Positions 1-5,190 of a stretch of 5,486 bases of DNA are shown piece after piece. Source of the stretch: Peptoniphilaceae bacterium (lineage in GTDB: Bacteria > Bacillota > Clostridia > Tissierellales > Peptoniphilaceae); the NCBI GenBank assembly GCA_902363535.1, contig CABJAE010000027.1, positions 1 through 5,486 on the forward strand, read 5' to 3'. A model generated the notes under the pieces. That model was not told the origin of the DNA. It was given only the letters and a program-made list of their open reading frames with translations, and ran no database searches. Position 1 is the first letter of the stretch; each line of letters begins with the position of its first letter. The position numbers and the translations under genes are program-made.

Positions 1-266
1 GCTCGCATACAGGACAAAGAAAGCAGTGGAAGACAAAGACCGTTTACAGTTGACACCTTAAGAAAAGTGTCCAAAAAAGTGTTGCCATTCCAGGGCGAAT
101 CGCAACGCCCTGGCCCCTTCCCCGGGTTTCAAAGCCGTGTAAGAATCAATTTCTTAGTAAGAACGTAACTTGAATCCATTCCGTTCGCTACGCATTTTGA
201 AAGCTTGAAACAAAAAATTAAAAAGAAAAAAGCAGAATTTAAAAAACAAGAATCCCCATTCTTCCC
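1..266. other. Left-edge stretch without a supported gene
   Basis: I see no gene with a credible start here. Two forward frames are open at the window edge, one stopping at 59-61 and one at 166-168, but neither translation is recognisable. Visible structures are: an 8-bp inverted repeat CCAGGGCG/CGCCCTGG (90-97 and 106-113, 8-nt loop); a weaker repeat GACAC/GTGTC (52-56 and 67-71); TAAGAA/TTCTTA (139-144 and 150-155); and AAGAAT/ATTCTT around CCCC (248-253 and 258-263). On the minus strand the last is followed by G and six Ts, so it could weakly terminate leftward transcription. The 200-246 segment is strongly A-rich. The first 60 bases could be the 3' end of a gene from outside the window. 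Confidence 0.5.
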
Positions 267-303
267 GGTTATAAGGGCGAGATAACATCTCGCCCTTATA
301 ACC
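267..303. repeat. Perfect 17-bp inverted repeat with 3-nt loop just upstream of the sigma-gene promoter
   Basis: The left arm GGTTATAAGGGCGAGAT (267-283) and right arm ATCTCGCCCTTATAACC (287-303) are exact reverse complements around AAC (284-286). The structure ends 8 bases before the -35 box at 312. No T-run follows on the plus strand; on the minus strand the nearest T-run lies about 20 bases beyond it, after a second small hairpin. It is therefore not a clean intrinsic terminator. It could be an operator, an insulator against incoming transcription, or a small mobile repeat; the sequence alone does not decide. Confidence 0.85.
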
Positions 304-311
304 TACCTGAC

Positions 312-340
312 TTGAACATATGTTTCTTGAGTGGTAAAAT
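312..340 (+). promoter_or_regulatory. Sigma-A-type promoter for the sigma factor-amidase operon
   Basis: A -35 box TTGAAC (312-317) and a -10 box TAAAAT (335-340) are separated by exactly 17 bases. Each hexamer differs little from the vegetative consensus (TTGACA, TATAAT). Transcription would begin near 347, giving a leader of about 43 nt to the ATG at 390. This also argues against the in-frame TTG at 312 being the sigma-factor start, since it lies inside the -35 box. Confidence 0.75.
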
Positions 341-389
341 AAAAGAAAAAACAAAACATTTGTTCATCTTCATCGTGAAAGGAGTCTCT

Positions 390-947
390 ATGGAAAGCCA
401 AATTATCTCTCGTGCCAAAGCCCGTGATCCCGAGGCCCTGGCCCAGTTGCTCGTCGATCTCGTGCCCATTACCCGGGCCACGATCCGCCGCATTCAGCCC
501 TACGCGCAGGATCCGGACAATCTCTACGGCGAGGCGAATCTCATTCTCCTCGACGCCGTGGATGATTTCGATCCCGAGCGGGGCGTGCCTTTTCATCTCT
601 ATTACCGCGCGCGCCTGTCGTATTTCCTTATGGACGATTTAAAGCGCAGCATGAAAAAGCCCACTGTGCCTCTCACGGCGGAAATGGAAGCTGTCGTCGC
701 CGACGTGGTGGACACGGAGGAGGATTTTATTCTCCTGGAGCGGGCCGAGGAGCTGCACCAAATCGTAAACGATCTGCCGATTCGGGAGCGGGCGGTGGTG
801 AGTTTGTATTTTTTCTGCCATCTGTCTCTTTCGGAAATCGCCGCCCGCCTGGGGATTTCTTATCAGACGGTGGCCAACACGAAATCCCGCGCCATGAACC
901 ATTTAAGGAGGATCTATGCTTCTAAACAAACAGTTGATTCACTATAA
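390..947 (+). CDS. Small sigma-70-family RNA polymerase sigma factor (region 2 and region 4 only)
   Basis: This 185-residue protein looks like an alternative sigma factor that would redirect RNA polymerase core to a special promoter set. Residues about 13-88 resemble sigma region 2 (YGEANLILLDAVDDFDPERG at 46-65, then a YYRARLSYFL segment). A 30-residue acidic linker follows, then region 4 at about 119-176, with the helix-turn-helix LSLSEIAARLGISYQTV at 145-161 for -35 recognition. Regions 1.1 and 3 are absent, as in ECF, ComX-like and TcdR/UviA-like factors. The start is the ATG at 390, with AAAGGAG at 378-384; an in-frame TTG further upstream falls in the promoter. The gene overlaps the amidase gene by 32 bases. 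No anti-sigma gene is visible beside it. Its subfamily and target promoters are unknown; a phage-derived regulator is an alternative reading. Confidence 0.85.
   Translation: MESQIISRAKARDPEALAQLLVDLVPITRATIRRIQPYAQDPDNLYGEANLILLDAVDDFDPERGVPFHLYYRARLSYFLMDDLKRSMKKPTVPLTAEMEAVVADVVDTEEDFILLERAEELHQIVNDLPIRERAVVSLYFFCHLSLSEIAARLGISYQTVANTKSRAMNHLRRIYASKQTVDSL
905..911 (+). promoter_or_regulatory. Strong ribosome binding site of the amidase inside the sigma-factor gene
   Basis: AAGGAGG lies 4 bases before the ATG at 916 and inside the last codons of the sigma factor. It fixes the amidase start and lets ribosomes finishing the sigma factor re-initiate, so the two products should be made together. 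Confidence 0.85.
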
Positions 948-1389
948 TTATTCGTCGAGAAACGGCACCCGCATCGCCTACATCGTGGTCCACGACACGG
1001 GCAATCCCGATCGCGGCGCCGACGCCATGGCCCATTACCGCTATTTCTCAGGCGGCAACCGAAGGGCAAGCGTCCATTATTTCGTGGATGACAAGGGCGT
1101 GGTGCAAATCATCGAAGATGCCTACGCCGCCTGGCACTGCGGCGATGGACATGGAGCCCACGGCATCACCAATCGCAATTCCATCGGCGTGGAGATTTGC
1201 ATCAATCAGGGCATCGACCGGAAGGCCGCCCTGGCCCACGCCCGCAATTTGGTGAAAGAGCTCATGGCCTTTTATCGCATCCCGAAAGACCATGTGGTGC
1301 GCCATTTCGACGCGTCGCGAAAAATTTGCCCCCATAGCATGGCAAAAAACAATTGGGCCGAGTGGTGGGGCTTCTGGGAAAGTCTGTAA
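916..1389 (+). CDS. N-acetylmuramoyl-L-alanine amidase (Amidase_2/PGRP fold, endolysin-like)
   Basis: This 157-residue enzyme should hydrolyse the bond between N-acetylmuramic acid and L-alanine in peptidoglycan. Residues about 18-140 form an Amidase_2 domain like T7 lysozyme. Predicted zinc ligands are H26 (IVVHDTG), H130 (VVRHFD) and C138 (KICPH), and K136 sits two residues before the cysteine as the catalytic Lys does in T7 lysozyme. SVHYFVDD (52-59), AAWHCGDG (71-78) and NSIGVEIC (88-95) are typical of Firmicute and phage amidases. The T7 tyrosine before the conserved HY/HF is replaced by V53, which is common in these relatives. There is no signal peptide, no membrane segment and no separate wall-binding domain, so the protein is cytoplasmic unless released by lysis or a holin; no holin gene is visible here. 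It is the second gene of the operon and is followed by a terminator. A host autolysin is possible, but the build is that of a phage-type lysin. Confidence 0.92.
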   Translation: MLLNKQLIHYNYSSRNGTRIAYIVVHDTGNPDRGADAMAHYRYFSGGNRRASVHYFVDDKGVVQIIEDAYAAWHCGDGHGAHGITNRNSIGVEICINQGIDRKAALAHARNLVKELMAFYRIPKDHVVRHFDASRKICPHSMAKNNWAEWWGFWESL

Positions 1390-1423
1390 TATCCGCCACT
1401 GCCCCACAGATTCCTTCCACGAT

Positions 1424-1447
1424 ACGAGCCTTCGGGCTCGTTTTTTT
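1424..1447 (+). terminator. Rho-independent terminator of the sigma factor-amidase operon
   Basis: A 7-bp stem ACGAGCC/GGCTCGT (1424-1430 and 1435-1441) closes a TTCG tetraloop and runs into seven Ts (1441-1447). The cUUCGg loop is exceptionally stable. It lies 35 bases after the amidase stop and closes the two-gene unit. Confidence 0.93.
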
Positions 1448-1471
1448 ATTGCACTTCGATTAGGAATTCAA

Positions 1472-1526
1472 GCCATTAAAAGACCCCCGAAGTTGGATTT
1501 TTGGTCCGACTTTGGGGGGCAGTGCA
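1472..1526 (-). mobile_element. Relic copy of an IS3-family left end (55 bp)
   Basis: Read on the minus strand, this stretch matches 5138-5194 at roughly 90 percent with two single-base gaps: the terminal TGCACTG, a C-run, GGACC, ATCCAAC, GGGGGTCTTTTAATGGC. The match begins at the terminal TG and ends after ATGGC, two codons into the transposase, where the relic continues into an unrelated stop (ATGGCTTGA). No transposase remains. It retains the hairpin (14 positions, two A-C type mismatches on the minus strand, wobble pairs on the plus strand) and a TTTT run. It lies 27 bases past the stop of the leftward ligase gene and could serve as its terminator. TGCACT at 1450-1455 mirrors AGTGCA at 1521-1526, so the unit may be a 77-bp internally deleted element, but no clear target duplication is seen. 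Confidence 0.8.
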
Positions 1527-1552
1527 ATGTCCTCGGTTTTTTGTGTGTGAAA

Positions 1553-2764
1553 TCAGTCGTTTTGCCGCTGGGGCTCGTAGTGGGGATAGTATTTCCGCGT
1601 GGAGATGCGGCGGCGCATATAATCCAGCCAGCGGGGAAGGGAGCGGTCTTTTTCGTACCACTGGGTAAAGGTGAAGCCTTTTTTCAGAGAGGCTTCGATT
1701 AAGTCTTTGTCCTTTTCGCTGCCGTATTTTCTCAGTACGGCGGGATCCACGAAGAGCCACAGGCCGCGCTCGTCGTGGTAGTGGCAGGGCGGCGTTTCCT
1801 CGGCGATGAGATCCTGCACCGGGTAGGTCATGAAATTGCAGCCGCCGGCGGTCATGTAGTAGGACGAGCGGCCTTGGCGAATGTTGATTTCGAACACTTT
1901 GTAGCTATCGTCTCGCACATCGTATTTCAAATCGAAATTGGCGAAGCCCCGGTAGTCGATGGCCTTTAAAAAGGCTTCGTATTGATCGTAAAGGGCCTGA
2001 TCCCCCATGGTCAAAAGGGCGTTGTAATTGCCGATTTCATAGGGCAGGCATTCGTCCAAGAGGCATTTGCCCAGACACATCATGGTCACCGCACCCCGGG
2101 TGTCCACGTAGGCGTTTAAGACGTACATGGCGGAGGAGTTGCCGGGAATAAAGTCTTGGGCGATGAGATCGCCTTTGTAGCCGGCGGCGTAAATGTCGTT
2201 TACCACCCGGGCCAGTTCTTCGGCGTCTTGGATTTTGTAAAATTTCTTTTTCCCTTCGAAGTGCAGATGCACGAAGGCGATGCTGTCGTTGGCCTTGAGA
2301 CCGATGGGGTAGGTAAGGCCAAGGTCCAAATCGTGTTTGTTTTCTTCCGTAATGATCACGGTCTTCGGGTAATGGAGGCCGTATTCTTCGCAAATGGCGT
2401 AGAAATCTTCTTTGTTTTCCAGCTTTTGCTGAAGATCGTAGTCGATGTAGTTAAAGCGGAAGCGGTCCTTCAGTTCCTCCTTGTGCTTGGCAATAAGGGC
2501 CGTGTAGCCGTCGGAGCAGGAGGTGAGGAGTAGGGGCAGATTTTCCCCCTTGAAGCGATCGTAAATGGCCTCCATAACGGGCATAAAGCCCGCCTCCGTG
2601 TCGAAGCCTTCGTGCACTTCCACGTCCACGATTTTCGATTTCCGCGTAAAGCGCAGGGGCTTCACGCCGTAGGCGTAGGAATGCACGCCGTAGGCCTCGT
2701 GAAGGGAGCGGGCCACGCCGTAGGCGTTGTTGTCCGTGCCTAAAACAATTGAAATAAATTCCAT
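1553..2764 (-). CDS. ATP-grasp ligase, probable D-aspartate ligase of peptidoglycan cross-bridge synthesis
   Basis: This 403-residue cytoplasmic protein resembles the D-aspartate ligase (Aslfm) family, which uses ATP to join the beta-carboxyl of D-Asp to the epsilon-amino group of L-Lys in peptidoglycan precursors. The N-terminal segment LGTDNNAYGVARSLHEAYG (8-26) followed by RKSKIVDV (41-48) is characteristic. The ATP-grasp core follows: NKEDFY (117-122), PIGLKAND with lysine 157, the hinge IAQDFIPG (201-208), GFANFDLKYD (273-282) and FEINIRQGRS (291-300), whose E292, N294 and R296 should bind Mg-ATP and substrate. The ATG shares one base with the TAA of the racemase gene (TAATG), with AAGAGGG as ribosome site, indicating translational coupling to the enzyme that would supply the D-amino acid. 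The substrate could be D-Glu rather than D-Asp; other ATP-grasp carboxylate-amine ligations cannot be excluded. Confidence 0.82.
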   Translation of the reverse strand: MEFISIVLGTDNNAYGVARSLHEAYGVHSYAYGVKPLRFTRKSKIVDVEVHEGFDTEAGFMPVMEAIYDRFKGENLPLLLTSCSDGYTALIAKHKEELKDRFRFNYIDYDLQQKLENKEDFYAICEEYGLHYPKTVIITEENKHDLDLGLTYPIGLKANDSIAFVHLHFEGKKKFYKIQDAEELARVVNDIYAAGYKGDLIAQDFIPGNSSAMYVLNAYVDTRGAVTMMCLGKCLLDECLPYEIGNYNALLTMGDQALYDQYEAFLKAIDYRGFANFDLKYDVRDDSYKVFEINIRQGRSSYYMTAGGCNFMTYPVQDLIAEETPPCHYHDERGLWLFVDPAVLRKYGSEKDKDLIEASLKKGFTFTQWYEKDRSLPRWLDYMRRRISTRKYYPHYEPQRQND

Positions 2765-3441
2765 TATACCCTCTTTCTGCCGCAGCGGGCGATAATCACA
2801 TCGCCTAAGACTTGGGTGGTGTCCACCACTTTTTCGTGGTCGATGCCGATGGTGGAAAGTTCCGTGCAGGCGAGGATCACCACGGCGTCTTTCGTGTACT
2901 TGGCGATGAGTTCGTCCATGACGGGGAAGCGGGTTTGGCCCAGTTCCTTCACATCGTAGATCACCCGGGTAATCTGCGTCTGTTCCTCGGCGTCGGGATA
3001 GACTACTCCCAGGTCGTGGCCCTTTGCGTAGCGATCGTAAAGCTTCGCCGAGGTGGTGCCTTCCGTGGCGAAGACCGCCACTTTCTTCGCCCCCATGGCT
3101 TTGCAGCGGGCCAGGGTTTCGTCGATCATATTGATGATTTTTCCGTCGGCCATGGATTCCATGGCGTCGAAAAAGTAGTGGCCCGTGTTGCAGGGAAAGG
3201 CGATGAGGGGCACCTTCAGTGCGTTTAAAATTTCGTAGTCGCCCTTCACGGCGTCGAGAAAATCCTCGTCTTTTCCGTGGAGAATCACGTCGGTGCGGTC
3301 GGGCAATGTGGCGTGATTTAAAATCAAGGCGTTAATGTGGTCTTGGTCTTTATTGGCGGCGGTGTGGCGGACGATGTAGTCGAAGAGGACGGAGGTGGCC
3401 AAGGGCCCCATGCCGCCGACGATGCCTAATTCATAGTTCAT
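2764..3441 (-). CDS. Aspartate/glutamate racemase family protein, probable aspartate racemase
   Basis: This 225-residue enzyme belongs to the PLP-independent Asp/Glu racemase family, which uses two cysteines to move the alpha proton. The N-terminal GIVGGMGPLAT (6-16) is the family signature. The two catalytic cysteines are C84 in FPCNTGHYF (82-90) and C192 in ACTELS (191-196), each at the end of one of the two similar half-domains. Both are intact, so activity is expected. NTGH replaces the more usual NTAH. The start at 3441 is supported by AAAGGA 9 bases upstream and by the motif beginning at residue 6. Its stop overlaps the ligase start by one base. This gene order mirrors the racemase/D-aspartate ligase pair of enterococci, which favours L-Asp to D-Asp conversion for the cell wall; D-Glu production is the main alternative. 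It has no signal peptide and should be cytosolic. Confidence 0.88.
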   Translation of the reverse strand: MNYELGIVGGMGPLATSVLFDYIVRHTAANKDQDHINALILNHATLPDRTDVILHGKDEDFLDAVKGDYEILNALKVPLIAFPCNTGHYFFDAMESMADGKIINMIDETLARCKAMGAKKVAVFATEGTTSAKLYDRYAKGHDLGVVYPDAEEQTQITRVIYDVKELGQTRFPVMDELIAKYTKDAVVILACTELSTIGIDHEKVVDTTQVLGDVIIARCGRKRV

Positions 3442-3470
3442 AGTGTCAGATCCTTTATCCTGTTTTCTTT

Positions 3471-3479
3471 ATTGTACCA
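3471..3479 (-). promoter_or_regulatory. Candidate extended -10 promoter of the racemase-ligase operon
   Basis: On the minus strand TGGTACAAT fits the extended -10 form TGnTATAAT. Transcription would start near 3464, about 23 bases before the racemase ATG and upstream of its AAAGGA site (3456-3451). No good -35 box is present at 17 bases, which is tolerated by extended -10 promoters. It would allow the pair to be expressed independently of selO. Confidence 0.45.
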
Positions 3480-3503
3480 CAGAGGCGGCGTCGCGCCGGT
3501 GAA

Positions 3504-3536
3504 GCGGGACAATTTTAGGCAAAGCTTAAGTCCCGC
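3504..3536. repeat. Inverted repeat spanning the selO stop codon
   Basis: GCGGGAC (3504-3510) and GTCCCGC (3530-3536) are exact reverse complements separated by 19 bases that contain the selO stop. On the minus strand no T-run follows, so it is not a canonical terminator; it could stabilise the 3' end of the selO message or be chance. Confidence 0.4.
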
Positions 3537-4926
3537 AAAAGGTTTTGTAGCCGGGGATGGACGGGGCGCCCCTTAAGGCCATCTGCTCTTCGTTGTGGGC
3601 GTAGGGCTCTTGCAAAAGCTTCATAAAGTGCAGCAGGAACGTTTTATCTCCCGCCTCCGCTTCCTGAATGGCCCGCTCCACGAGGTAATTGCGCGGGAAG
3701 ATGGCGGGATTGTTTGCGCGGCGAATTCCGTCGCCTGCATCCCCTGTGGCCGAAAGAATTTTTTCGTAGAGGACGGCGAAACCGGGGGACCAATCATCCC
3801 GCTCGTCGCCGTAGGTGAGGCGGAGAAAGGATTCGTTGTAATCCAGCTCCTCTTTCATCAAAAGATCCAGCCATTCGTTGATCAGCCCGTAGACCGAGTC
3901 GTTCGCATCGTCAAAGCCCAGGCGGCGGGCCATGTAGCGGAAGTAAGCTTTTTGGAAGGTGTCGCCGTAGATTTTGAGGGCGGCCGTAATTTTTTCATCC
4001 CGCACCTTTTCGTCGCCGAGAATGTCTCCCAAAGCTTCGCCCAGTTTCGACAGATTGTACACGCCGATCTGCCCCTGATTTTCGAAGCGGTAGCGGCCGA
4101 AGTGGTCGATGGAGCTGAACACCGTCTTGGGATTAAAGGTATCCAAAAAAGCGCAGGGGCCGTAGTCGATGGTTTCCCCGGAAATGGTCATATTGTCCGT
4201 GTTCATGACCCCGTGGACGAAGCCCAAGGCCATCCAGCGGGCGATGAGATCCGCCTGGCGCTCGGCCACGCGGATGAGCCATTTCCCCCCGCGATCCGGG
4301 GCGTGGAGGAGATCCGGATCGTGGCGTTCGATGGCGTAGTCCAAAAGCACGGCCACGTCGCCGCCGATGGAGGCGAGCCACTCGAAAGTGCCCACGCGCA
4401 AATGGCTATCGGCCACGCGGGTTAAAATGGCGCCCTGCTCACGCTCCGTGCGCTGCACATATTGCCCGGTGGTTACCACGGCCAGGGCCCGGGTCGTGGG
4501 CACGCCCAAATGGACCATGGCTTCGCTTAAAATATATTCCCGGAGCATGGGGCCCAGAGCTGCCCGGCCGTCGCCCATGCGGGAGAAGGGCGTCTGCCCC
4601 GCCCCTTTTAGCTGAATGTCCACGCGGCGGCCATCGGGCGCGATCTGCTCGCCGAGAAGAATGGCCCGCCCGTCGCCCAACATGGCCGGGTAGCCGAACT
4701 GATGGCCCATGTAGGCCATGGCAAGGGAGGCGGCCCCCTCGGGCAGGGCGTTGCCGCTTAAATAGGCGAGGCCTTCCTCGGAGAAAAGGGCCTCGTCGTT
4801 TATGCCCAGCTCCCGGGCCAAAGCATTGTTCGTAATAAAAAACGCGGGATCCACCACCGGCGTGGGCTCCACCTTTCGGTAGAACCGCCGAGGCAGGCGC
4901 GCATATGAATTGTCAAAATTAAACAT
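3526..4926 (-). CDS. selO: Protein adenylyltransferase SelO (YdiU family)
   Basis: This 466-residue protein is a full-length SelO, a pseudokinase-fold enzyme that transfers AMP from ATP to Ser, Thr or Tyr of target proteins; it is linked to redox-stress responses in other organisms. Family landmarks are in order: FDNSYARLP (4-12), GHQFG (74-78), GDGRAILLGE (84-93), QLKGAGQTPFSR (105-116) with ATP-binding K107, REYILSEAM (129-137) with E130 as its likely salt-bridge partner, LTRVADSHLRVGTFE (168-182), and HGVMNTDNM (238-246) with D244 and IDYGPCAF (253-260) with metal-binding D254. The spacing of K107/E130 and D244/D254 equals that of the characterised Pseudomonas enzyme. The protein ends in CGT; C464 occupies the position of selenocysteine in eukaryotic SelO and of the redox-active cysteine in bacterial ones. 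The ATG at 4926 is preceded by GGTGAT, part of the anti-SD complement. It stands 84 bases upstream of the racemase gene on the same strand, and a shared transcript is possible. Confidence 0.96.
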   Translation of the reverse strand: MFNFDNSYARLPRRFYRKVEPTPVVDPAFFITNNALARELGINDEALFSEEGLAYLSGNALPEGAASLAMAYMGHQFGYPAMLGDGRAILLGEQIAPDGRRVDIQLKGAGQTPFSRMGDGRAALGPMLREYILSEAMVHLGVPTTRALAVVTTGQYVQRTEREQGAILTRVADSHLRVGTFEWLASIGGDVAVLLDYAIERHDPDLLHAPDRGGKWLIRVAERQADLIARWMALGFVHGVMNTDNMTISGETIDYGPCAFLDTFNPKTVFSSIDHFGRYRFENQGQIGVYNLSKLGEALGDILGDEKVRDEKITAALKIYGDTFQKAYFRYMARRLGFDDANDSVYGLINEWLDLLMKEELDYNESFLRLTYGDERDDWSPGFAVLYEKILSATGDAGDGIRRANNPAIFPRNYLVERAIQEAEAGDKTFLLHFMKLLQEPYAHNEEQMALRGAPSIPGYKTFCGT

Positions 4927-4930
4927 AATA

Positions 4931-4940
4931 TCACCGGTGA
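4931..4940. promoter_or_regulatory. 10-bp perfect palindrome containing the selO ribosome binding site
   Basis: TCACCGGTGA is its own reverse complement and lies 4 bases before the selO ATG on the minus strand. Its GGTGA half, extended to GGTGAT, complements the 16S 3' end and is the only ribosome site present. A repressor bound here, or dimerised RNA, would block initiation; this role is inferred from position alone. Confidence 0.4.
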
Positions 4941-5143
4941 ATACTTACCCGCAAAAGAAGCTCACTACCCATAGGTATCTAATAGGAAAAATCATACGCC
5001 TTGGAAACGGCCCATGACATCCATATAGAATGCGGCGATATTGACGTAAACCATAGGATAACCATCGAATGGGAAATAAAACAGTAGGGGAATAACATTT
5101 GCCGACAAATTTAAGATAGAAAAATAGATAGACTCTTTGCACT

Positions 5144-5185
5144 GACCCCCAAAAGTTGGACCAAGAAATCCAACCTTTGGGGGTC
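5144..5185 (+). promoter_or_regulatory. Hairpin in the IS left end that sequesters the transposase ribosome site
   Basis: GACCCCCAAAAGTTGGA (5144-5160) pairs with TCCAACCTTTGGGGGTC (5169-5185) over 17 positions with a single A-C mismatch and an 8-nt loop. TTTT (5186-5189) follows, directly before the ATG at 5191. The right arm holds GGGGGT, a wobble version of GGAGGT at proper spacing, so a message entering from outside the element would be terminated or have its ribosome site masked. Confidence 0.7.
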
Positions 5186-5190
5186 TTTTA

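Noticed and set aside
90..113. 8-bp inverted repeat considered as a terminator
   Set aside because: Neither strand has an adjacent T-run, so it is recorded only as a repeat.
267..303. 17-bp hairpin considered as a rho-independent terminator or the start of a CRISPR array
   Set aside because: There is no T-run next to it on the plus strand and only a distant one on the minus strand. It occurs once here with no spaced repeats, so no array.
312..389. Upstream TTG start that would add 26 residues to the sigma factor
   Set aside because: The TTG is inside the -35 box of a good promoter, and the added residues are Lys/Phe-rich, unlike sigma N-termini. The ATG at 390 has an AAAGGAG site.
1292..1702. 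136-codon plus-strand frame running from the amidase into the ligase 3' end
   Set aside because: It crosses a strong terminator and the IS relic and is antisense to the ligase; no family resemblance.
2156..2533. Plus-strand open frame opposite the ligase gene
   Set aside because: Antisense shadow of the ATP-grasp gene, with valine/phenylalanine-rich composition and no plausible ribosome site. The frame at 2812-3228 opposite the racemase is rejected for the same reason.
3595..4425. 276-codon open frame on the plus strand opposite selO
   Set aside because: It lies wholly antisense to an unmistakable selO and its translation shows no recognisable domain. Long antisense frames are expected in GC-rich third-position coding sequence.
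4945..5142. 65-codon minus-strand frame upstream of selO
   Set aside because: It overlaps the IS end, lacks a ribosome site and has an aromatic/arginine-rich composition typical of translated noncoding DNA.
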